DNA from: Saccoglossus kowalevskii
Lineage: Eukaryota > Hemichordata > Enteropneusta > Harrimaniidae
Length of the DNA: 38,243 nt
Assembly: GCF_000003605.2 (NCBI RefSeq)
Contig: NW_003147778.1
Location: forward strand, 1-38,243
Reading direction: 5' to 3'
The notes beneath the pieces were generated by a model, which was not told where the DNA came from, ran no database searches, and saw only the letters and a program-made list of their open reading frames with translations. How positions within the stretch are numbered: the stretch's first letter is position 1; each line of letters starts with the position of its first letter. Shown here piece by piece: positions 1 to 10,439 of this stretch. The position numbers and the translations under genes were made by a program.

Positions 1-1597
1 AAGAAAAAAAATATTACAGAAATGTATTGTAAGTTTTTATTCTGTTAACATATAATTACATTGAAGTGGTACATTCATGTACTTTTTTGATTATTCAAAA
101 TTTGTTGTTTCTAAAGCGATTGTTTTGTCTTTGCTGTACTTCCTGTCTAGAAAGGCAGCAGTGCACACATCTTATCAGCTGTGTGTAAACTACAAACAGA
201 TATCTTATCAGTTGTTTGTAAATAGCAAATAAAGAAAGTGGCCCAACTTAAAAATATTTACCCTCAGTTCAGTTATGTTTGTAAACCATGCATATTAATG
301 AGATGCACTAGTTGGGTGTACACTGGATAAACAAAAACTTGGCCATTTGTTTGCACACTAGAAAAAAATCAGTTTACTTGTACAAGATATTTTTTTTCAA
401 TAAAATAAATACACCCATGTATGTAGCATGCCTTAGGGAGCTATTCGTGTGATTTTCAAAAAAAAATGTGAAAAGTGCCCAAAAAACTATTCTGCTACCT
501 TAAGTGGTGTGAATTCTGGGTTAAAATCATGCATTTTAGATGAAAGTGCACTTAAAACTAGTTAACTTTTGAATGCATACCCTGATTATGATTTAAAAAC
601 ATTTAAAACTTATTGAAACTCCTGTTTACCGGGAACATAGTGGCTTATTTATTAGTGTTTCCATTGAAAAGTTTTTACACAGTGCTCCTTGAAACATTCA
701 CATTTTATAAATTGTTCACAATTAACAGAGCTGCCAAATTGCAGCTCCATTGTTTCTGTTGCAGTGAAGACAGTGAAACCATATACGAAGCCACTTACTT
801 AGAATAGACCTCAATAATCACCCCTGAACATTTCATTAAAAACAAATGAACCGTCTAAAAGTTAAATAGTTTAAAGTTGAAATTTTGAGTTAGAATTGAA
901 TCTGAGATAATCGCCATTTTGTAAAAAAGGTGATAAAAACGAATGATTCGCTTCATATGTGTAAAATCCTAGTAAGTCATAGAAATACACCGTACACCGA
1001 CATTTGCTGATGTTAAATGCGTCTAGAAAAAAATAAAATAAAAATATTTACAATTCGAGTGAAACGGGCGAAAAATCGTCCGCGAAGTCACAACCTTGGG
1101 TGGAAACTATCACGGCGTCGTGTTAACAATTCCACTGAATGGGGGGGGGCACAATGGATTACGTAAACCGATGAGATATTCATACAGTTATATAAACATG
1201 GCGATCTCCATTGAGTGGGTTGAGTCTAAATTTACCTTCCCCCAAACCTTTAAAAAATACTTTGTATGACACAGTTTCCGTGATCCCCGGTGAAATGGAC
1301 CATGTGAAGTTAGACGACCCAAATGAAATGGGCCGTAATATTTTGCTACATAACGGTTATTCGCAGTTTTTACTACTCAATTGCTCAAACGCCGGTGTGG
1401 ACAAATTCGAAATGAAAGGAAAACTTTTGTAAATTGAGGCAGGTTGTATTCAACTACAGACGAGAAGGGTCGATAAAAATTAAACGATCCCTGACCTTTG
1501 GAAATAACTCATTCATAGAGTGCCCTAGTACCAGAGGTCGCCGAGCACGGCCACACTACGTACCTTGCGACATCGCTACCGGTGCATGCTAGCTGAC
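1..1597. other. AT-rich stretch, no gene supported
   Basis: I see no conserved coding segment. The short open frames here (613-807 and 1211-1432) begin at TTG, not ATG, and have no recognisable content. A roughly 32-bp imperfect direct repeat built on ATCTTATCAG(C/T)TGT lies at about 169-233. A run of nine or ten G at 1141-1150 is simple sequence. It may be flank or distal UTR of a gene outside the window, but nothing shows this. Confidence 0.5.
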
Positions 1598-2147
1598 CAT
1601 GGGGTTTCCGATTAAGGTATCCAAGATGACATCGCACCTCCTATATGAAAATAAATAAAAAATTAAATATACCAGGCTAAGTTGTCGACATGTTGTAAAT
1701 ATCATTTACAACTGTATGTAAGTCTTTATTCCGCTTGCATGCTGGAAGCGTCTACGTCTTGTCTGTTTGCGAGGCTAGTTGATAGCGCTTGAGTTAAAGG
1801 GGAACCGCTCAATCCCATGGATTGCACCAAAGAATCATGGCACATTATTGTTTGTGTTGTTTACAATGTTAATCTATCTTTTGTTATCCATTGTTATTTT
1901 AATCCAGAAAGTAAATTTGTTTTGAGATTAGGCTTAACTGGAAGGTGCTAACGGAAGTGGCCACTTAGGCCTCTTAATTGGCTTATTTCCAAGACGTAGA
2001 CGCTTCCAGCATGCAAGCGGAATAAAAAAACATACAGTTGTAAATGATGAGTAAACTTGTTCACCCTTATCCCGCAACATGTCGACAACTTAGCCTGGTA
2101 TATTTGATTTGTATTTATTTTCTTGGATACCTTAATCGGAACTCCAT
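1598..2147. mobile_element. Foldback-type miniature transposon with ~160-bp inverted arms
   Basis: The left arm (about 1598-1761) and right arm (about 1990-2147) are inverted copies of each other. Shared blocks include CCGATTAAGGTATCCAAGA at the outer ends, ATATACCAGGCTAAG and GTCGACATGTTG in the middle, and GGAAGCGTCTACGTCTTG at the inner ends. The spacer is about 230 bp and has no transposase-like frame. Arms differ by indels: the left has extra bases after the outer block, and the right has an insertion near ACTTGTTCACCC. This fits a non-autonomous DNA transposon or foldback element. I could not identify a clear target-site duplication, so the superfamily is open. Confidence 0.8.
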
Positions 2148-2725
2148 GAGTTATGTAAACAGGGTCCAGGACAGGAAGTCACACATCGCCGCACCGTAAC
2201 TGAGGCCAGCAACTGATTTGCATATAACATCAACAGTGGCTTGTCAATCCAAGAGCAACGTAAACAAACTTTCGGGACTATTAATCACATACGCGTGCCA
2301 CGGTGTCCTATATTTTAAAATCGTGTTTTCAGGATGTTCCAGCATTGACAATGCTCCGAAATTTTAACGCTACCTAGGCAAAACTGTCTGGGTACGAAAA
2401 AGCAAAAAAAAAATGTCACTCCGAGTGCCAACGAGCAATGGCTTTATATGTTGAGTTGAAAATTTTATGTAAACTTACAGCATCCAGCGGCGATAGAGTA
2501 TCAATATTAAAGCGATGATACTGGTTTTGTTTGAGCTGGGTGTACAAATAGAAATATATTTAAAAAATAAGCATTTGATTGTTAGATTGATTGTAGAAAT
2601 AACTTTTTAAGTGAAGAATTTAGAAAATAAAATCATTGTTTTCTTGTTTATTGCTTTGCAACTATACTCCAATTATCAGCGATCTTTATCATGTTCTATT
2701 TGGTATTTGTAACTCTGGATTGAAA

Positions 2726-3249
2726 GCGCGCGGTGGTCGTCGAGTAGCGCGTGTTGGAATTTCATGTAAATAATGTATTTTACACGTGTTGTATACGTCG
2801 CTATGAGTCCCATATCGAACAGGACGCGGTGCGACGACTGCTGCCTTGAATACACACAGCATAGATGGATTCTAAATTAACAAAATGGATATGTCGAAAA
2901 TAAGATGATGTAATACGAAATATTTTTTTTTAAATCCTATTTTAATTACATCAAAGAGCAAACATTCATAATATACATTTAAAATAGCGAGAGGAGGAAA
3001 ACGAGAAATAGTGTAATTGCGATTAGAGAATTTTCCGTCAGTTACTAAGCGTGTGACATGTTTTCAGAAAACTGGGATACTAGTATATAGGAGAGTACGA
3101 TCGGCTACTTTTTGTATTAAAGTGCGACAGTCATCGTGCCGCGTCCTGTTCGATATGGGACTCATAGCGACGTATACAACGCGTGTAAAATACATTGTTT
3201 ATTTACATGTAATTCGGAACATGCGCTGTGCGACGACTACCGCGCTTTA
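2726..3249. mobile_element. MITE family A: inverted pair (foldback) of ~120-bp units
   Basis: Two units of about 120 bp, at 2726-2851 (minus) and 3121-3249 (plus), are roughly 90% identical in inverted orientation. Both contain GTCGCTATGAGTCCCATATC or its complement and end in motifs like CGGTGGTCGTCG. They flank a 270-bp spacer with no gene. Either two short MITEs inserted in opposite orientation, or this is one 520-bp foldback element with long terminal repeats. Outer ends AAAGCGCG and CGCGCTTT are complementary, which favours one element. Related copies lie at about 14010-14120, 14883-15165, 17148-17378 and 20340-20456. Confidence 0.75.
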
Positions 3250-3343
3250 GTGTTTACTTTGGAGAATAAAGCTGTGTTCAGGCTACATCAACTACGGGCT
3301 AATCCCTTATATTTACATATTAGCTAGACAGAGGGAACAGCGG

Positions 3344-3673
3344 TTAGGCTAAGGAACGCCCACATTTGTTAATAATATACAAATGTTTAGTCCTTTTTAA
3401 ATATGATTACCCAGTACAGTGACCAGGAAAGTACACATGTTAGTATTATGGTTATGAAACTATATCAAATTCAGAAAGTACAAATTGCAGAATAGCAAGA
3501 AGTACAGATTCTCATCGTCAGTTTATTTTTCCTTGAGAACAATGTCCCTGGATCTGCTCACGTTGATTGACATGGAGGAAATTGCATATTGAAATGAATA
3601 GATATGAATATAATAGTAATCTTTCAAATTAAAACTGACTACAATGGCGTTTTGAGCGCTTAGCCCGTGTTAG
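3344..3673 (+). mobile_element. MITE family B, copy 1
   Basis: Non-coding element of about 330 bp. Its left end TTAGGCTAAG and right end CTTAGCCCGTGTTAG are imperfect inverted repeats. Internally it matches, in the same orientation, the segment at 30558-30899: shared blocks include AATAATATACAAAT, ATTCAGAAAGT and ACAATGGCGTTTTG. The second copy has cleaner ends, so this is the more decayed of the two. No transposase frame. Confidence 0.75.
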
Positions 3674-4690
3674 GGAATTGTGTGCGAACGCAACTTGTGC
3701 TACAGAAGCTATATATCGATATGTTTTATCACGATTGGTGGTTTCCCGCTGTTCTTTCTTTCTATGTGTGTTTTTTTTTTTTACTGCTGCATGTATTTTA
3801 CAAAATCAGAGGTGCACAAAGACGTCTATGAGAGTTAATTGTGTTAGCCGAATTTTAACCCAAATAGTGTAATTTGTAAAACATTAGCAGGAAGAGAAGT
3901 GTTGAAAGATGAAAATTACTATAGTGATGATAGTCAAAAATCAGTTTTCGTTAAAATGCAATAACACGTTTCTTCGTACTCAGCTGCGGATAAACAATTA
4001 ATTCATTGTCAAATATACGTATTTTCGATCATACAAGTATTTGATCTACTAAGCCTGTTCTTGGACCACAAATAAATTATTAGTGATCTGAGGCCCGTTA
4101 TTTTATGAAAAAGTTCTGGACTATCACCAAGAAAGTGACAGAAGTGAGCGATTTCAAGTGAGTGACGATAACGTGTCACGTGGCTAATTTATCTAATGTT
4201 CTTCCAGCCAGCTTCAATCATTACGAATTGTCCTCAGTCTGTCACGTGGTCTGATTATGTTAATAAACAGTGGAATGTTTACCTACATCTAGGTTTTGGG
4301 AAATAAACTGAAAGTACGCATCAAATGCATCGTGCATTGTAATTTGCTAGCAACAATTAATATAAATACAATGTAATGTTTCAGAGGTTTACATACTAAT
4401 AATGTTTCTGGAATAAAATAGCTAACTTGATATTAAAATATATGGATATTACGGTATGACTTGTGGTGATGAGTTATGTAGTCACTGTTTTCATTCTTCG
4501 ACGGATCTTTAAAATGACGACTTTGACGTGTCAATGAATAACTGCACCAACCAATCGAGGTCGTCTCTCCTGGCATTGAAGAAAACATGAGAATAAAGAT
4601 AATTGTGAGTTTTTTCATCAAATACATGATTCAAAAAGTGATGTTTTTAACTTTTTCTGCATCTGATCCACTAAAGCACAGTTGTGACTA
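3674..4690. other. Intergenic, no confident gene; one small signal-peptide-like frame
   Basis: Upstream flank of the pentraxin-like gene. The only notable frame is on the minus strand at 4433-4627 (64 aa, true ATG). It begins MYLMKKLTIIFILMF, a plausible signal peptide, followed by about 40 polar residues with one cysteine. There is no homology I recognise, no visible intron sites and no poly(A) signal tied to it. It is divergent from the pentraxin-like gene, about 200 bp away. A chance frame is the simplest reading. Confidence 0.3.
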
Positions 4691-4694
4691 AACC

Positions 4695-4701
4695 TATATA
4701 A
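4695..4701 (+). promoter_or_regulatory. Candidate TATA box of the pentraxin-like gene
   Basis: TATATAA sits 133 bp upstream of the ATG at 4834. A TCAGTTA initiator-like sequence follows about 35 bp downstream (near 4733), the usual TATA-to-initiator spacing. This would give a 5' UTR of about 100 bases. In AT-rich DNA such matches are common, so only position and spacing support it. Confidence 0.4.
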
Positions 4702-4833
4702 TGTTGGCGTCTTTTTACGACTAACCTTATTAGTCAGTTAGTACGTACGCCAATTTCCTGGAGTTTGTTTACAGGGCATTCAAGACTTCCTGTCGGGAGT
4801 TTATTTATATTAAGTCCGGAATCAGAGTGAGCA

Positions 4834-5314
4834 ATGGCCGACGTCCTAGGAGTGTATTCGCTATTCGTAGCATTGTCACTGTTGTTTTTCTACAATAATG
4901 CGTCGAATGCGCAAGAAGGGTGCAATATGTCGGACGTGTGTAGAGGGAGTGAGCATTGCGATTACTCGTTCTCGCTGCCTGTGTCTGACGGGCACCGATG
5001 TAGAGAGATCGACACGGCCATTCGCGAACTGTCACCCAATAACGACGCGCTGTTGCTTCTGGTACAGACAATGGCGGAAAAGTTGGAGCGAGCTGAAGCG
5101 CTGTTCGTAGACCATCTGGGTAAGGTGGATGAATTAGAGGCGGGGAAACGCCAACTGCAACAGTTGCTGTCGGACAAACTTGATGAGATCGAGGAACTGC
5201 GTGTTGTCAACGAGAGATGCGATACAGACCGTCAGCGAGTGCAGCACTCGCTTGAGATATGCGAGGACGAACAACAGCTGACAGGATGCCAACATGACGA
5301 AACGGGGAATCTCG
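4834..5314 (+). CDS. Exon 1: signal peptide, cysteine cluster, coiled coil
   Basis: Begins at the ATG in GAGCAATGG. The hydrophobic core LGVYSLFVALSLLFFY is followed by small residues, with likely cleavage after NNASNA. Four cysteines (30, 36, 42, 56) precede a heptad-rich, Leu/Glu-rich helix (EKLERAEALF, VDELEAGKRQLQQLL, LDEIEELR), a probable oligomerisation coil. Two more cysteines near the coil end (ERCDTD, EICEDE) could make interchain disulfides. The donor is CTCG|GTAAGA. The open frame runs a little past the donor to a stop at 5332-5334, so reading it as a single-exon gene would give a wrong C-terminus. Confidence 0.85.
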
Positions 5315-8170
5315 GTAAGAAACATCTCGTGTGATGTCTTTTATTCTACTTTGTGAAATAATTCAGTTGCAGATGCTGAAATTTTACTACTATTTTAATG
5401 CCTATTATTCCAACGCAATATGTTATCGTTTCACTCTATTTTCTACGTGTTACATCTAGCGGCGCAAGAACAGCCCGGGCATCAGTATTGCGATATAGGT
5501 CACTGCTTTGCTAACAACGTAACGATATTGAAATCAGCGTCCATAGTAAGATTTCTAGACACCTCAGATCCAAATATTAAGTAGACCACGTTCACAATAA
5601 CTTTCAACAAGACAGTTAAACATGCGCATGCGCTTTTAATATGGCAATCACTATATGTTCATAGCCGTATGTAACTTGATTTGGGGGTTATTGTGAAATG
5701 ATTTATGTGACTATTTTTACTTCTGAGTCGACAGCAGTGCCACTAACAGTAAAAAGGTTGGGTGATACTTCCAAATGCGTTTCTCTACTAATTGCTAATT
5801 TTGATTTTAGTGTGGAAAGTTGGCGTCTTGATTCACAGTTTTATCCCGCTTACTGTTCTATTGTTGGTTTTCGGGATTAAATGATACAATACTATGAAGA
5901 ATTATCGTCCCAAGTGGATGTTATTAGCCGGAGTCGAAGTAACTTGGGGACGATAATTCTTGATATGGGACTCAGGCGAGGCCAATAACTGTATACTATT
6001 TTATTCAATGTTATTTACGCTAGTCGAGGGTTTCCACGTCGCAAAATCTGAGCAAAATTTCCCAGTAAATATATCGTGTGGTAGAATAGTCGGTTGCTAT
6101 TTGGGACAAGTCAGCGAGTAGCCTGACAAGGTCGCGTGAGTTGCGCCCCCGCGGTGCTCTAAACCCAACACTGATGCCGTTCGGTCGGCGAGGGCGTCAC
6201 TCACGCCTACACGCCGGGCTAGTCAGCCAGTTATTTAGAGAATAAAGGATGGCGCACTGTTCATTATTGCGTGTTATATATCACTATCATAATTAGAGGT
6301 ATTTATGACGTCATGGCACAGCATTATCGCACATAATCAAATGTAAAACTCTATTCGCAAGTACATTCATTTAAACAAAAATCCCCCACAATGACCTAAA
6401 TTTAATTCTCGTGGAGGTGATTTATAATAACATTACCGAATCCCCCACGGCGTCATAATGGATTTGGTGAAGGGTCTGGAAGTAATAATATTCGTGTATC
6501 CAACTGCCTGCAGACATTGTGCAGTAAGTGCAATGATGTCATCACAAGGATAATGTGCTAATTTTCAGATATACTTAGTCAATGCTGACATACAAACATT
6601 AAACAAATAGTAGGTAAACACGATTGGTTAATCCACATTCGGCGCATCGACCAGGCTGCGTCACGATGTGCATTCACTTTGTACATCGCCCTCTTCGGTT
6701 GTTCTGCATAATACAATACACATCTTGGGCGCATGCTCCCCTCGCGGTAGTACGTACGCGGACCTGCGAATCGCGGCAAGTCGAATGACCTAAGACACAA
6801 GACAGTATTACCACAATAATTAAATAAGAAAATAAACTACCATATTAGGAATATAGCTGTAAGTATCGATCTTTTTTTCTGTGTAATTAATGCCAATTGG
6901 TAACTGCCATCGTCGAAATGTGATCAATGGAATAATAGCATATAGCGACGTTTTACTTTAAACCACTTGCAAGTGTTATAAGTGTTATATGGCACAGGGT
7001 TGTGTCTAGAGAGCGACACCTATCGACATCCAGTTTAGTCAAGCAAACCGCAGGGATTACTGCACAAGATAACAACCTACCGTGCCCTGGACGAAATGTT
7101 AAATACGTCGCCATTTTGGGGGGCTAAGCCTCTCTCTGTCGGCCTATCAGTAATGATTTTATGCGTCATTTCTCATAATAATGTGCGTCGTGCATCATCA
7201 TTTTTCTCGGGTCCATCACGTGACAGATTTCAACGAGATGGCGGCTTTCAGCTTTATGTGGCTTTTTATGCCTTGTTTGGGGTCACTTTGCTCATGCAGT
7301 TGTGTCTAAAACAATAACATAAAACAACACATAATCACGATTATAAAACGATTGCCACTTTGACTGTCAAGTTCTTTATTACTTAAAGGCGTTTGTGAAG
7401 TGTCCGTTCTGTTCATCGTGATGTTTAGTAATCTATGTAATACAGAGTTTCCTAGTGATAACAAATGAACATCGGAGAAAACGTTAGAAGGTTCGTGCTA
7501 CACATATGCAAAAATAACCTAGACAGCAGGAAAATTAATTGTGGTCAACTAGAAACACATTTCCAGCTATTTGCTAAATCGCCATGTGATTTCCGAGTCC
7601 AATATGAATTAAACCATGTCGTATTTCAGTTATTTGTATAGGACATAAGAAACACTCAGACATTGGAAAAATGGGTGTATTTTTTGTGTGAAATCCAATC
7701 GGATCTTTAATGGAAGCCTAATGAATGCATTGACTGGGTGTCAGTTTAAACACTGTCGTTCTACACGGAACATTTGTATTTCAATGAGATATCTTAAAAA
7801 CTAGTCGAATAATGGCCACTTGAATCATTAACTTAAGTCATAAGAGTTGTAGTATATTCTTAAATTACCTGATCCTAACAGTAGTTACATTATCAGGAAC
7901 ACTGGACACTATAAATTTATACAATAGTGCAGGGGAATCAATAATACATGATCACAAATCTTTAGATCGTCTAGAAATGCTAATTGGAAATAACGCTTCA
8001 CTGAATCCAGAACGAGGAGACAATAAATGTGAAAACTTGTAAGCTGATGTGGTTCTGGTCATACTAATTTATTCTAGATCTGTATACCCTTCTGTTATCT
8101 ATGAAACTCTTGCTCCTAAATAATCAATTGTAATATGTAACATTGAGGAAATTATTTTCAGTACTTTATG

Positions 8171-8261
<91 letters not shown>

Positions 8262-10345
8262 TCATATTTACTATTTTGTTGGAACATAATCTGACAAAAA
8301 TTCACCTTATTGATCTTAAATGCAGGTCCAAATGAAACTACAATCGCCTTCAATGGTTCTTCAATTGTCACCTATGAGGGCGGGAGTATTCCAGAGTTGA
8401 CCGAACTCACGTGGTGCTTTTGGATGAAGACGTCACTCGAGATTGACTACAACGAAAAGACTGTGTTAGTACATTACCAAAACGAAGATGTGATTGAACT
8501 GTCCACGCGTCAGAAATGCTATGCAAAAACATTGTACATCGATAGTATAGGTCACTCTCGCTATCGTGGCGGTGGTGGCGCTGCTCTGTTCCGCCGGATA
8601 CACCGTGACGGTCTTTGGCACCACGTCTGCATGGCTTGGGTTGGTGCCATTGGTAAAGGACGACGGTGGGTGTATGTGGATGGCGTGGGTACTATAATTG
8701 GAGACGGACATGTTGAGCGTATGTTCGGGGGAGGCAAACTATATCTTGGCTATAGCCCAACTGTTGAACGAGGGCTCGCTTCGATGTATGTAGGAGAGAT
8801 GGCGCTGTTCAACATGTGGGACGTCAAGTTAGATGACGCAGTTATCGCTGATATGGCACAGCAGTGTTACAACATAGTAGAAGGAAATATAGTGCCCTGG
8901 TCGGCCTTCTTTGGTGACGGTGCAAATATGGAGAATATCCAGCAGAACAAATCTGATTTTTGTGGTGAGTGTACTCCGCTGTTTTCGAACAACCGCGCCG
9001 TACCACCCCACCGACCACCAGTCCACTAAACCGCGATTTTGATTTCAGTTAAATTGCAATCTTGTTAAACTCATTTAAGTTCCGTAATTTTAAATTAAAC
9101 TGCAATTTAGTTAAAATCAATTTAATTACATGGGAATGCAATTTGTAATTTGAGTTTATCTTTTAAATTCGACTTAAGTATATTACAGTTGCATATAGGA
9201 ATGCAATTTTATCACACTCATTTTAAATGCAATCCTATATGGGAATGCAATTTAATTACAGTTTAATTGTAATTAGTTACAATAAGTTAAATTTAATGAA
9301 ATTCAGTGAGATTTTCATTTGCATTTTTGTTACAGCGTCCCTTATGATGCGCTGCTCATTTGTTTGTTTTCAGCCAATGACGAATGCGACGTAAACAGCT
9401 GCCTTACCGATGGTGTTTGTATTTTACCTGCACGTGGACAATGTCAATGCCCTAATAGAGACGAAGAGTCTGTCTGCTCACTGGGTCAGTATATCTATTA
9501 TAATAAAATGTAACGGAGTTGGGCATATGTATGCTTATTCTGGTGATTGTATTGTTATTTATCGGGGATATCATCTAGTCTCTGACATAATACTACACGA
9601 CAACTTGAGTGAATCGTTGCAGTTTATTGGCAACTGATATATGATTACTGTGTTCCTATAAAATGTCAAGACTGTCACAATTGAAGAAAAAAAGGAAGAA
9701 AGAAATATTCGATACAATGAGAAACAAACAAAAGTCAATAATTTACAGAGAATTTATAACTAAATTCGTGAGAGAAAACTACTCCGTTAGAACTAATATT
9801 ACTAATTGCTGTGTCCTTGTTCCGGACTGCATTTATCGCATTTAATGGAAGTCACAGATGAATTCCAAGGAATCAAAGGTGGTTCAAACCAATTAAAGTA
9901 TATACATTTAGAAATGCATATTATTGTGTCATTGGAAATGCGGGGAGGGGCAAATTGACTATTATTTGTCAAAAATTTTAATTTATTGAGATATTAGTAA
10001 ACAACTTGGGTGTTCCGACTAACTGAAATGCCGTCTTGATTTGGCAATGAGGATAAAAGGTAGCTACAACGTTGCCAAGCAACATTGTTACATTGTTGTT
10101 AAATTATTGGCTTCAAAACCGTAACAAAGACAACACCAGCAAAATAATATGTTTCCGAAAAGCAACATTCATAGGTTTAATACTGCTTTTTTCAAAGCAA
10201 TCTACAAATATTATTTGATGTATCATTCGATTTATGCTTGCATATTGGTGAAATTCCACCGAATATAATAATAGTGTTTTGCTCTCCCTATCTCCCCCTC
10301 GCTCTATGTAACGAATGGATTAATCGGAATTCACGGTTAGTTTCA

Positions 10346-10439
<94 letters not shown>

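Larger units (their letters stand above)
5315..8325 (+). other. Intron 1 of the pentraxin-like gene (3 kb)
   Basis: No exon-like segment compatible with phase 1 and supported by homology. Contents: a 20-bp-arm inverted repeat at 5897-5961, a GC-richer block at about 6120-6230 unlike its AT-rich surroundings, short unrecognised frames at 6579-6800 (-) and 7096-7317 (+), and a long (TA)n tract at 8173-8259 close to the acceptor. TGATATGGGACTC just after the hairpin resembles a motif inside MITE family A, so part of this block may be transposon-derived. Confidence 0.6.

Noticed and set aside
1211-1432. 73-codon frame on the plus strand
   Set aside because: It begins at TTG. The nearest ATG (1198) is in another phase and terminates after 23 codons. 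No recognisable domain.
4805-5325. Minus-strand and alternate-phase frames over exon 1 of the pentraxin-like gene
   Set aside because: Shadows of the real coding exon. They lack homology, whereas the plus frame has a signal peptide, coil and in-phase splice to the next domain.
7096-7317. 73-codon ATG frame with a hydrophobic C-terminus in intron 1
   Set aside because: No homology I recognise, no splice sites in the phase needed by the host gene, and no supporting context. Retained only as a note in the intron entry.
8099-8371. IYIYIY-rich frame over the TA tract (also 10238-10498)
   Set aside because: Both are translations of (TA)n microsatellites and overlap real exon edges on the wrong strand or in intron sequence.
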